Notes under the pieces: model-generated
What the model saw: only the letters and a program-made list of their open reading frames with translations
Told to the model about the DNA's origin: nothing
The model's database searches: none
Shown: positions 53,879 to 61,956 of the stretch, piece by piece
Layout of the letters: every line of letters begins with the position of its first letter
How positions within the stretch are numbered: the stretch's first letter is position 1
Translations under genes and position numbers: made by a program
Assembly: GCF_030815255.1 (NCBI RefSeq)
Contig: NZ_JAUSWN010000007.1
Location: forward strand, 1-64,000
Reading direction: 5' to 3'
Length of the DNA stretch: 64,000 nt
Source of the DNA: Hathewaya limosa
Lineage (GTDB): Bacteria; Bacillota; Clostridia; Clostridiales; Clostridiaceae

Positions 53879-54224
53879 ATATAACTCCCCTTTAGAATAA
53901 ATTTCTAGATTACTTATATGTATAAGTAAATAATTTCATAAAGTTAAAAAGTAGTGTAAAGAGTTGAAATAGTTTTGTATATTAAGTATAAAGTATGGTT
54001 ATCTTGTGGAATAAAATTACAAATTATCAATATTATTAACAAATAATATAAAGTTAATCATAAATTTAAAAAGATTTTATAATATTAATATGAAAGTTAA
54101 GAAGAATAGTTACTTAAAATTATGTAATAAGTTAAAGGCGTTTGATATAAATTTATCTCGTATAATTTTAAAAAGTTAGGAGAATATATTATGGAGTGCT
54201 AACTTTATAAAGGAGATGAAAAAT
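53879..54224. other. Intergenic region between lepB and DUF421 gene
   Basis: 346 AT-rich bases with divergent genes on each side. I see no terminator, structured RNA or operator; promoters for both flanking genes must lie here but none matches consensus well. Confidence 0.4.
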
Positions 54225-54953
54225 ATGAATGAGGCTCTAGTAGTTTTGGTAAGATCGATTATTGGGTTTTTTTCACTTATAATTTTTGCTAGGGTATTAG
54301 GAAAACAGCAAATAAGTCAACTTACATTTTTCGATTATGTACTTGGCATAACAATAGGTTCTACAGCCTCTACATTGACAACCGATTTATCAACAAGAGC
54401 GTGGCCACACTGGGTAGGTTTACTTACTTGGTGTTTACTAGGATATTTAATGCAATTTATTACTCTAAGATGGAGATTTACGGCTAAGTATATAGATGGG
54501 CAACCAATAGTAGTTATTATGGATGGAAAGATTATGGAAGAACATTTAAAAAAAATAAGATATAGAATGTCTGATATAATGGAACAACTTAGAAGTAAAG
54601 GGGTGTTTGATTTAAATGAAGTCCAATGCGCAATTTTAGAGTCCGATGGGGAATTATCTATTTTAAAGAAACCAGAGAATAATCCAGTTACTTTAAAAGA
54701 TCTTAAACTTAAACCAGAAAAAGATGGTATTAATATAGAATTAATATATGATGGTCAAATTGTAGAACAAAATTTAAAAAATTTAAAAAAAGATAATCAA
54801 TGGTTAAAGAATGAATTAAGAAAAAGAGGAATAAAAAATCATGAGGATGTTTTTTTAGCAACTGTTAATCCTAAAGGAGATATTTACGTAGATACATACA
54901 AAGATAAAATAAAAAAACTTATTGATATTGGTGATTATAAAGGACCGTATTAA
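54225..54953 (+). CDS. DUF421 (YetF-like) membrane protein
   Basis: A 242-aa protein with three N-terminal helices and the family signatures ARVLGKQQISQLTFFDYVLGI and TIGSTAS, then cytoplasmic DUF421 domain with DGKIMEEHLKK, LRSKGVFDLNEVQ and AILESDGELSI. The start is the ATG eight bases after AAAGGAG; another ATG three codons earlier overlaps the site. In Bacillus relatives are spore- or membrane-associated. The next gene is its usual partner. Confidence 0.9.
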   Translation: MNEALVVLVRSIIGFFSLIIFARVLGKQQISQLTFFDYVLGITIGSTASTLTTDLSTRAWPHWVGLLTWCLLGYLMQFITLRWRFTAKYIDGQPIVVIMDGKIMEEHLKKIRYRMSDIMEQLRSKGVFDLNEVQCAILESDGELSILKKPENNPVTLKDLKLKPEKDGINIELIYDGQIVEQNLKNLKKDNQWLKNELRKRGIKNHEDVFLATVNPKGDIYVDTYKDKIKKLIDIGDYKGPY

Positions 54954-54968
54954 AAAAGAGGTGATCTT

Positions 54969-55334
54969 ATGAGAAAGTTTTTAACTATATTTTTACCTGT
55001 ATTTTCTTTAATAATCTTTGTATTGCTTATGATAGGCGCCCCACTTTTAAAAAAACCTTGGGGTATGGATGATAAAGTAATGGAATATGTGGATAACACC
55101 ATTAAATATGCTAGTGAGGAGCAATGGGATAAAGCGAAGAGTGAAGTAGAAAAAATAGAAAATGGGTGGAGTAAGGTCATAAAACGAGTTCAATACGCAT
55201 CTGAATTAGGGGAGGTTGATGATATTTATAATAATATAGCTAGGGTTAGAGGTGGAGTACAGGCTAAAGATAAAGGGATTGTATTAAGTTCATTATATGA
55301 AATAAAAGAAAATTGGAAAGGTCTAGGCGAATAA
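54969..55334 (+). CDS. DUF4363-like small membrane-anchored protein
   Basis: A 121-aa protein with one N-terminal transmembrane helix (about 7-25) and a helical outside domain (VDNTIKYASEEQWDKAKSEVEKIENGW) that matches DUF4363 in form. It starts 15 bases after the DUF421 gene with GAGGTG in the gap. The DUF421-DUF4363 pair recurs in Clostridia, so they probably act together; role unknown. Confidence 0.8.
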   Translation: MRKFLTIFLPVFSLIIFVLLMIGAPLLKKPWGMDDKVMEYVDNTIKYASEEQWDKAKSEVEKIENGWSKVIKRVQYASELGEVDDIYNNIARVRGGVQAKDKGIVLSSLYEIKENWKGLGE

Positions 55335-55370
55335 TATATTAATCAAAGACTTAAATTATAATATAGTAGA

Positions 55371-55409
55371 AAAAGGACAAGAAAATTTTTAATATATGCT
55401 TGTCCTTTT
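55371..55409. terminator. Bidirectional terminator
   Basis: AAAAGGACAAG pairs with CTTGTCCTTTT around a 17-base AT loop, between convergent genes; TTTT-rich on the plus side. Confidence 0.8.
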
Positions 55410-55414
55410 CTTTT

Positions 55415-55879
55415 CTATTTTATGTTCAATTCAATATTATCATCTAAAAGTATTTTGGTTATATAATAGGCTACTTCACCGGTTAATTTCATACAGTGAT
55501 TTTTACGATTTGACTTATTATCTTTAAAATCTTTTGTTAACACACGACAACAGGTACTATTATAAGTACTTTTCATATAATGATGTAATGCAGCAGCCTT
55601 TGGAAGCATTTTTTCGTTCATTTTTTCGCCATAACATCTACCATATACTAGCCCAAGAGACATAACTCCACCACTAATTGATCCGCATAAGCATCCAGTA
55701 GCGCCAACACCGGCTGCAAATCCAGAAGATAATTTTATAATTTCATTTGGTTGAGGATTAGGTAATAAATCATTAATAGTTTTTAATACAACCTCCGAAC
55801 AAAATAATTCTTCTTTTTTAAAGTATTCCTCAGCAATGTTTCTAACAATTTCTGACTTTTCTTCTATAGTTTTTGACAT
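55415..55879 (-). CDS. C_GCAxxG_C_C family redox-type protein
   Basis: A 154-aa protein with the family pattern: CSEVVLKTIND, then GFAAGVGATGCLCGSISGGVM and YGRCYG, later CCRVLTKD and HCMKLT. The spaced cysteines and glycine-rich GAxxCGxxxG recall a redox or metal site; relatives are called putative redox-active proteins of unknown substrate. GAGGTG precedes the ATG. Single gene. Confidence 0.85.
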   Translation of the reverse strand: MSKTIEEKSEIVRNIAEEYFKKEELFCSEVVLKTINDLLPNPQPNEIIKLSSGFAAGVGATGCLCGSISGGVMSLGLVYGRCYGEKMNEKMLPKAAALHHYMKSTYNSTCCRVLTKDFKDNKSNRKNHCMKLTGEVAYYITKILLDDNIELNIK

Positions 55880-56070
55880 AAAATCACCTCAATTATAATT
55901 TGATATATTAATTATATACTAATAAGGAAAAATAAGCTAAAAAGATTAACATATAAACAATTTCAATAATATATGAAAAATTATAGAATAAAAAGAAAAA
56001 TATGAGGTTAATTATAAATTGTGGAAGATTATCTTTATCAAATGATAATATAAATCATAAATAAAAATTG

Positions 56071-56099
56071 TTGACACATTGAAATATAATGCATATACT
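56071..56099 (+). promoter_or_regulatory. Sigma-A promoter of the CDF exporter gene
   Basis: A consensus TTGACA (56071-56076), a 17-base spacer and TATACT (56094-56099), about 70 bases before the start codon. Confidence 0.75.
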
Positions 56100-56167
56100 G
56101 ATAATATGTTATTTAATACTATTATCAATTAACAATCTAAATTCTCAATGATAAGGGGATGTGTTAT

Positions 56168-57037
56168 ATGAATAATGAAGAAAGATTAGCAATTGGAAAT
56201 AAAATTTCTTATGTAACAATAATAGGTAATATTTTTTTATCTCTAATAAAATTTATAGCAGGAATAGTGGGAAAAAGCTCTGCTATGTTAGCTGATTCAA
56301 TACATTCACTGTCGGATGTATTAAGTACCGTGGCGGTTTTAATTGGATTAAGATTTTCAGCAAAACCTGCAGATGAGGATCATCCTTATGGACATGAAAA
56401 GCTGGAGGCAATTACAAGTAAGATTTTAGCTGCATTATTATTTTGTACAGGCATTTTTATAGGAGTAGAAGCTATAAAAATTATATTTAGTGGAAACTAT
56501 ATAATTCCCCAAAAGATAGCTATTTATGCTGCTGTATTATCTATTTTAACTAAAGAATGGATGTATAGGTATACTATGAAAGGGGCAAAAAAAATAAAAA
56601 GTACAGCCTTAGAAGCAGATGCATGGCATCACCGTTCTGATGCATTATCGTCTATAGGAAGTCTTGTTGGAATTGTAGGTGCACGATTAGGAATTCCTAT
56701 TCTAGATCCATTAGCTTCTTTAATAATATGTGTATTGATTTTAAAAGTTGCATTTGATATATATAGAAATTCTATAAATCAACTTGTAGACAAAGCAGCG
56801 GATAAAGAAACTATTGAGGCTATAAGAAATGAAATAGAATTTATAGAAGATGTGGAAAGAATTGATGAATTAAAGACAAGGATACACGGAAATAGAATTT
56901 ATGTAGATGTTGAAATATCTGTGAATAAACATTATTCTTTAACTAAGGCTCATAACGTAGCAGAAGCTGTGCATAGGAAAATAGAAAAGTTAGACGGTAG
57001 AATAATCCATTGCATGGTACATGTAAATCCATATTAA
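56168..57037 (+). CDS. Cation diffusion facilitator family metal exporter
   Basis: A 289-aa six-helix membrane exporter of divalent metals (zinc, iron, manganese or cobalt). Metal-site motifs are present: MLADSIHSLSD in helix 2 and EADAWHHRSDALSS in helix 5 (the HxxxD and DxxxD-like sites), plus DEDHPYGHEK between helices and a C-terminal cytoplasmic domain with HVNP. The start is the ATG nine bases after AGGGG. The metal cannot be read from the sequence. Single gene with a strong promoter. Confidence 0.92.
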   Translation: MNNEERLAIGNKISYVTIIGNIFLSLIKFIAGIVGKSSAMLADSIHSLSDVLSTVAVLIGLRFSAKPADEDHPYGHEKLEAITSKILAALLFCTGIFIGVEAIKIIFSGNYIIPQKIAIYAAVLSILTKEWMYRYTMKGAKKIKSTALEADAWHHRSDALSSIGSLVGIVGARLGIPILDPLASLIICVLILKVAFDIYRNSINQLVDKAADKETIEAIRNEIEFIEDVERIDELKTRIHGNRIYVDVEISVNKHYSLTKAHNVAEAVHRKIEKLDGRIIHCMVHVNPY

Positions 57038-57090
57038 TATAATAAGGTTTTTAAATAAAGATGATTTATTTTATGAAGTATTTAATGTAT

Positions 57091-57170
57091 AACTTGTAAA
57101 ATATAATATAAAATATATTTTGTAATATAAAGGAAATATATTTTACTATTAAGATTTTGCAAGTTTTTTA
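57091..57170 (+). terminator. Terminator after the CDF exporter, plus following promoter region
   Basis: AACTTGTAAAAT pairs with ATTTTGCAAGTT around a long AT loop with an inner hairpin; six Ts follow. The rest of the gap to 57354 is AT-rich; GTGGTATAGT (57305-57314) is an extended -10 for the ABC importer operon. No TPP or other riboswitch pattern is visible. Confidence 0.7.
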
Positions 57171-57354
57171 TATTTTTGTGTTTATTTATAGTTTGTATCA
57201 TAAATAGAGTGTAATTTGTGTTTTAAAAGGTCATAATTCCAATATTTGAAAATGAATTTGATAAAATTTTAATTAATATATAATATATTGAATTATATAA
57301 AAAAGTGGTATAGTATTAAAACAGATATGAATTCATGAATAGGGGGCTAATTGT

Positions 57355-58392
57355 ATGAAAAAGAAAATCATTTCTATATTATGCATTTTTATGTTGATTT
57401 TTAGTTTAAATATTGCTGTTGGATGTTCAGGTAAGAATGAAACTAATAAAAAAGAAACTAATACAGAAGTTAAAAAGGAAAAAAATAATACGGTAAAAGA
57501 AGAAAATAAAGAAAAGATAAAAATAGGAACTTTAAAAGGTCCTACCGGTATAAGTATGGTAAAACTCATGGATGAACAAAATAATAAGTATGATATAAGA
57601 ATTTTTGATTCACCGGATCAGATAGTTGCTAAGATTGTTAATGGGGAATTAGATGGAGCAGCAGTACCTTCGAATTTAGCAGCAGTTTTATATAACAAAA
57701 CTAAAGGAAATGTAAAGTTAGCGTGTGTAAATACTTTAGGAATGTTATATGTAGTTGAAAATGGAGATACTATTAAAAATATAAGTGATTTGAGGGGAAA
57801 AACAATTTACTCTAGTGGAAAAGGCGCTACACCTGAATATATTTTAAATTATATTTTGGCTAAAAATAATATAGATAAAGAAAAAGATATAGATATTCAG
57901 TATATGAATCAACATAGTGATTTATCAGCAGCATTAGCATCAAAAAAAGCTAATATTGCCATACTTCCAGAACCTTTTGTTACAGTTACTAAGGTCAAAG
58001 ACAAAAATTTAAAAGTATCACTTGATTTAACAAAAGAATGGGAAAAGGTTTCAGATAAAAATAGTAAATTAGCAATGGGAACAATAGTATTTAGAAAAAA
58101 TTTTATAGATAAAAATGAAAAAAATCTAGATAAGTTTTTAGAGGATTATAAGAACTCAATAGAATTTGTGAATAATAATACAGTAAAAGCGGCAGAACTA
58201 ACTGAAAAGTATGGAATAATTGCAAAAGCTAAAATAGCAGAAAAGGCTATACCAAAATGTAATATAGTATTTTTAAATGCACAAGAATCAAAGGAACACT
58301 TAAATAATTTTTATGATGTATTGTTAAAAAACAACCCTAAATCCATTGGAGGAAAACTTCCAAATGAAGATTTTTACTACAAGGGTAAGTAA
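57355..58392 (+). CDS. ABC importer substrate-binding lipoprotein (NMT1/SsuA-like)
   Basis: A 345-aa lipoprotein with lipobox AVGC (Cys24) and a Lys/Glu/Asn-rich linker (about 25-55). The binding fold has KIGTLKGPTGISMVKL, VNGELDGAAVPSNLAAVLYN and LRGKTIYSSGKGATPEYI, the pattern of the NMT1/THI5, SsuA and nitrate group of binding proteins. The ligand may be a thiamine precursor, a sulfonate or an aromatic amine; it cannot be decided. AGGGGGG precedes the ATG. The permease start lies inside its end. Confidence 0.87.
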   Translation: MKKKIISILCIFMLIFSLNIAVGCSGKNETNKKETNTEVKKEKNNTVKEENKEKIKIGTLKGPTGISMVKLMDEQNNKYDIRIFDSPDQIVAKIVNGELDGAAVPSNLAAVLYNKTKGNVKLACVNTLGMLYVVENGDTIKNISDLRGKTIYSSGKGATPEYILNYILAKNNIDKEKDIDIQYMNQHSDLSAALASKKANIAILPEPFVTVTKVKDKNLKVSLDLTKEWEKVSDKNSKLAMGTIVFRKNFIDKNEKNLDKFLEDYKNSIEFVNNNTVKAAELTEKYGIIAKAKIAEKAIPKCNIVFLNAQESKEHLNNFYDVLLKNNPKSIGGKLPNEDFYYKGK

Positions 58393-59119
58393 AAAGGTAG
58401 GGATTCTAATGTTTTGGTTATTAATTTGGGAGGGTTTATCTCTCCTTATTAATAACCAAATTTTATTACCACAACCTTTAAGTGTTTTAATAACTTTAAG
58501 TAAACTAATATTTGAAAAGTATTTTTGGAAAAGTGTTCTTTTAAGTATAATAAGAGTTATTTTAGGGGTTTTAACTTCTATTATTTTAGGTATTATTTTA
58601 GGAATATTTTCAGGAGTAAATATATTTTTGGAAGAGATTTTAGATCCGTTTATAACAGCAGTTAAAGCAACTCCTGTTATGTCTATAATAATAATTGCCT
58701 TAGTATGGTTCAATTCTAATAGTGTACCTATTTTTACAACAATTCTAATGTGTTTTCCGATGATTTATACAAATGTACTTCAAGGAATAAAGTCTGTAGA
58801 TAAGAATTTAATTAGTATGGCTAAGCTGTATAAGGTAAGAAAAATCTATATTTTAAAGCAAATATATTTTCCTTGGATTATGCCATACATATATTCAGGA
58901 ATACTTATGTGTCTTGGGGTTGGATGGAAGGTTTCAGTAGCATCGGAAGTGTTAAGTACACCTAAATTTTCAATAGGGTTAAATATATTAAGTTCTAAAT
59001 CAAATTTAGATACAGAAGAACTGTTTGCATGGACTATTATAGTTGTTTTGTTAAGCCTAATATTAGAGAATGTGTTTAAAAAATATGTTAATAAAAGGAC
59101 TAGAATAAATATTAGATGA
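58364..59119 (+). CDS. ABC importer permease
   Basis: A 251-aa inner-membrane permease of the SsuC/TauC/ThiX type with about six helices and the cytoplasmic EAA-like loop KLYKVRKIYILKQIYFPWIM. The ATG chosen lies 11 bases after GGAGG; a TTG six codons upstream would precede that site. It overlaps the binding-protein gene by 29 bases in another frame, and its end overlaps the longest frame of the ATPase. Confidence 0.87.
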   Translation: MKIFTTRVSKKVGILMFWLLIWEGLSLLINNQILLPQPLSVLITLSKLIFEKYFWKSVLLSIIRVILGVLTSIILGIILGIFSGVNIFLEEILDPFITAVKATPVMSIIIIALVWFNSNSVPIFTTILMCFPMIYTNVLQGIKSVDKNLISMAKLYKVRKIYILKQIYFPWIMPYIYSGILMCLGVGWKVSVASEVLSTPKFSIGLNILSSKSNLDTEELFAWTIIVVLLSLILENVFKKYVNKRTRINIR

Positions 59120-59148
59120 CGATTTCAAAAAAAGGGGGTATCCTAAAA

Positions 59149-59757
59149 ATGCAAGAGAATATAGCGGTTAAACTTAGTGATATTTCTAAGCAATATAATA
59201 ATGAAATGATTCTTAAAAATTTTAGTATGAAGTTTATAAAAAATAAGATAACAGTACTTTTAGGACCTTCAGGTTGTGGAAAAACAACTTTATTAAATAT
59301 TATATCTGGTATAGATAAAAATTATAGTGGAGAAGTTTTATTAAATGTAAAAGAAGTATCGTATATTTTTCAAGAATATAGGCTTATACCTTGGCTTACA
59401 GTATATGAAAATGTAGATTTTGTTTTAAAGTCTTATATGGAAAAGGATGAAAGAAATAAAGTAATAATAAAATATTTAAAACTTGTTAATCTATATGAAC
59501 ATAAAAATAAATACCCAGGGGAATTAAGTGGTGGTATGCAAAGAAGGGTAGCTATAGCAAGGGCTTTTGCATATAAAAGTGAGCTACTTCTAATGGATGA
59601 ACCTTTTGTTGGATTAGATAAAGATCTAAAACAAAAAATTATAAAGGAATTTTTACAATTATGGAAATATGATAAAAGAACAATTATATTAGTTACTCAT
59701 GATATGGATGAAGCTAATTCAATGGGAGATGACATAATTGATTTTAAGACATTATAG
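59149..59757 (+). CDS. ABC importer ATP-binding protein
   Basis: A 202-aa ATPase of the nitrate/sulfonate/taurine importer group. Walker A GPSGCGKTT, Q-loop FQEYRLIPWLTV, signature LSGGMQRR, Walker B LLLMDEP and the switch His in VTHDMDEA are all intact. The start is the ATG ten bases after AAAGGGGG; the longest frame starts 11 codons earlier without a site. It is rather short because it lacks a C-terminal regulatory part. Last gene of the importer operon. Confidence 0.88.
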   Translation: MQENIAVKLSDISKQYNNEMILKNFSMKFIKNKITVLLGPSGCGKTTLLNIISGIDKNYSGEVLLNVKEVSYIFQEYRLIPWLTVYENVDFVLKSYMEKDERNKVIIKYLKLVNLYEHKNKYPGELSGGMQRRVAIARAFAYKSELLLMDEPFVGLDKDLKQKIIKEFLQLWKYDKRTIILVTHDMDEANSMGDDIIDFKTL

Positions 59758-60185
59758 AATTGTGTCATAAGAATAACGAGGTTGTTAATAAAATAATAGA
59801 CATTGTTAAAAAAAACAATAGTTATTATTTATTGTTTTTAAAAATTTAAAATAGACAAATAAAGTAAAATAAAATAAAATATTTGAAAAAAATTTTATTT
59901 ATATATTATAAAAAACAGAAATAACATACATAAAAAGACTTAATTCGAAGAAATTTCACACAGTAATATTACTTCCTAAGATAGATGTTATTTAAATAAC
60001 AGCGATTTAAAATGCCTTAGAACGATTGATGAATAAAGGGTTAAAAATACCACAAGGAAAAAAGTTATGTTAATTTTTTAATTAATATTAAAACTATTGA
60101 AACAAATTTTCCAGTATGTTAGTATGTGGTTGAAAATTCAGCTGAGTTAAATAAAAGGAATTAATTTTAGGGAGGTAACAATTCT
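59758..60185 (+). other. Intergenic region before the hydrogenase operon
   Basis: 428 AT-rich bases. A terminator-like hairpin AAAAACAATA/TATTGTTTTT (59811-59820, 59830-59839) can end the importer operon. Two small perfect palindromes follow: AGTAATATTACT (59962-59973) and TGTTATTTAAATAACA (59986-60001). TTGAAA (60097-60102), 17 bases, TAGTAT (60120-60125) is a candidate promoter for the hydrogenase genes. Confidence 0.45.
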
Positions 60186-60677
60186 ATGGGATTTGCTACT
60201 GATAGTGAAATAAGAATTATAGCAGAAAAGTATAATTATTCAAAACAAAAAATGATATTTATGCTTCGTGATATTCAAGAAATAAATGAAAGAAATTTTA
60301 TTAGTGAAGCACAAGCTAAAGTATTGGCAGATATAATAAAAGTTTCAATCTCAGATGTTTATGAAGTAATAACATTTTATTCTATGTTAAATGATAAGCC
60401 TAAGGGTAAGTATATAATAGAAGTTTGTAAAAGTGGACCTTGTTTTGTTAGAAATTCTAAAGTTATTCTTGGTTATTTAGAAGATATATTGAATATAAAA
60501 GTCGGAGAAACTACTAAGGATAATTTCTTTACACTTCAATGTACAAGCTGCATAGGCGGATGTGATATAGCTCCTGCCATGAAAATAGGAGAAAAGGTCT
60601 ATGGTAACTTAACCAGAGAAAAGGTTAAGAAAATATTAGATGAATATAGGAGAGATGTGTCATGTCAAGAACAATAG
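60186..60677 (+). CDS. NuoE/HydC-like [2Fe-2S] subunit of NADH-linked hydrogenase
   Basis: A 163-aa thioredoxin-like ferredoxin. The cluster cysteines are in CKSGPC and CTSCIGGC, the NuoE pattern, with SISDVYEVITFYSML as the typical helix before them. It passes electrons between the NADH/FMN subunit and the hydrogenase. GGAGG precedes the ATG. It overlaps the next gene by 16 bases, so translation is coupled. Confidence 0.92.
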   Translation: MGFATDSEIRIIAEKYNYSKQKMIFMLRDIQEINERNFISEAQAKVLADIIKVSISDVYEVITFYSMLNDKPKGKYIIEVCKSGPCFVRNSKVILGYLEDILNIKVGETTKDNFFTLQCTSCIGGCDIAPAMKIGEKVYGNLTREKVKKILDEYRRDVSCQEQ

Positions 60678-61954
60678 AATTAATAACTAAGAATTGTGGA
60701 AAAATTGATCCTTGTAATGTAGATGAATATGTTAAATATGATGGTTTTAAAGGACTTAAAAAGGCTCTTTCTATGGAACCACTAGAAATCGTTGAAGAAG
60801 TTAAAAAATCAAAACTTATGGGAAGAGGGGGAGCAGCATATCCTACAGGTGTTAAATGGGAACAAGCCTATTATGTTGATGGTGATACTAAATATGTTGT
60901 ATGTAATGCAGATGAAGGTGAACCGGGAACATTTAAAGATAAAGTTATTTTAGATAAAGATCCTTTAAGGCTAATTGAAGGTATGACTATAGCTGCCTAT
61001 ATTTTAGGTTCTAAGAAAGGGTATATTTATATAAGAGGAGAATATGCACAATCTCAAAAAATAGTAAATGAAGCTATTGAAAATGCTAAGAAAAAAGGAT
61101 ATTTAGGAAAAAGTATTTTAGGTATGGATTTTGAATTTGATATAGAAGTTTTAACTGGTGCAGGAGGATATGTAGTAGGTGAAAATTCAGCTTTAATTGA
61201 GTCTTCAGAAGGAAAAGCAGGAAGACCTAGAATAAAACCTCCTTATATAAAAATATGTGGACTTTATAAAAAACCTACATTGGTTAATAATGTTGAAACC
61301 TTTGCAGCTATTTCATATATAGTTTCAAATGGAGGAGAAAAATATAGAAGTTACGGAACAGAGTATAGTGGTGGCACTAAACTTATATGTCTTTCTGGTA
61401 ATGTTAAAAATAGAGGGGTTTTCGAAGTACCTTTCGGTATAACTTTAAGAGAAATAATTTATGATATTGGTGGTGGAATTCCAGATAATAAGAACTTAAA
61501 GTTCGTTCAAATGGGAGGTTCTTCAGGTGCTTGCATATCAACTGAAATGTTAGATATACCATTATGTTACAATGAATTTAAAAATGCAGGAATAAGTATA
61601 GGTTCGGGAGCTATATTAGTAGTAGATGATTCTATATGTACTTTAGAATTTTTAAAGCATATATATGAGTTTTTCCTTCATGAATCTTGTGGAAAATGTA
61701 CTCCATGTAGAGAAGGAAACAAACAAATTTTAAGAATATTAGGTAAATTCATACAGGGAGAAGCAAAACTTGAGGATTATAAAAACTTTGAAAAAGTTAT
61801 AGAAACAATGAAGTACGCATCATTTTGTGGTCTTGGAAAATCAGCACCCACTGCGTTGAAGTCCTGTTTAAAAATATTTAAGAATGAATTTGATGAACAT
61901 ATAGAGCGAAAATGCAAAGTGGGATCTTGTTTTAATAATAAGGAGGAGATGTAG
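60662..61954 (+). CDS. NuoF/HydB-like NADH- and FMN-binding subunit
   Basis: A 430-aa flavoprotein. GRGGAAYPTGVKWE binds NADH/FMN, NADEGEPGTFKDKV and GAGGYVVGENSALIES are standard, and the [4Fe-4S] site is CGKCTPCREGNKQ plus a Cys in SFCGLGKSAP. It has the plain NuoF length; the extra N-terminal [2Fe-2S] and C-terminal 2[4Fe-4S] domains found in larger HydB subunits such as that of Thermotoga are missing. GGAGAG lies within the previous gene; two bases separate it from the catalytic subunit gene. Confidence 0.92.
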   Translation: MSRTIELITKNCGKIDPCNVDEYVKYDGFKGLKKALSMEPLEIVEEVKKSKLMGRGGAAYPTGVKWEQAYYVDGDTKYVVCNADEGEPGTFKDKVILDKDPLRLIEGMTIAAYILGSKKGYIYIRGEYAQSQKIVNEAIENAKKKGYLGKSILGMDFEFDIEVLTGAGGYVVGENSALIESSEGKAGRPRIKPPYIKICGLYKKPTLVNNVETFAAISYIVSNGGEKYRSYGTEYSGGTKLICLSGNVKNRGVFEVPFGITLREIIYDIGGGIPDNKNLKFVQMGGSSGACISTEMLDIPLCYNEFKNAGISIGSGAILVVDDSICTLEFLKHIYEFFLHESCGKCTPCREGNKQILRILGKFIQGEAKLEDYKNFEKVIETMKYASFCGLGKSAPTALKSCLKIFKNEFDEHIERKCKVGSCFNNKEEM

Positions 61955-61956
61955 TA

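Noticed and set aside
57171..57354. TPP or other riboswitch upstream of the NMT1-like importer
   Set aside because: No CTGAGA-type core or other known aptamer signature is visible in this gap.
60010..60072. Short open frame (about 20 codons) before the hydrogenase genes as a gene remnant
   Set aside because: Stops on both sides, no ribosome binding site, and no recognisable family; not distinguishable from chance.
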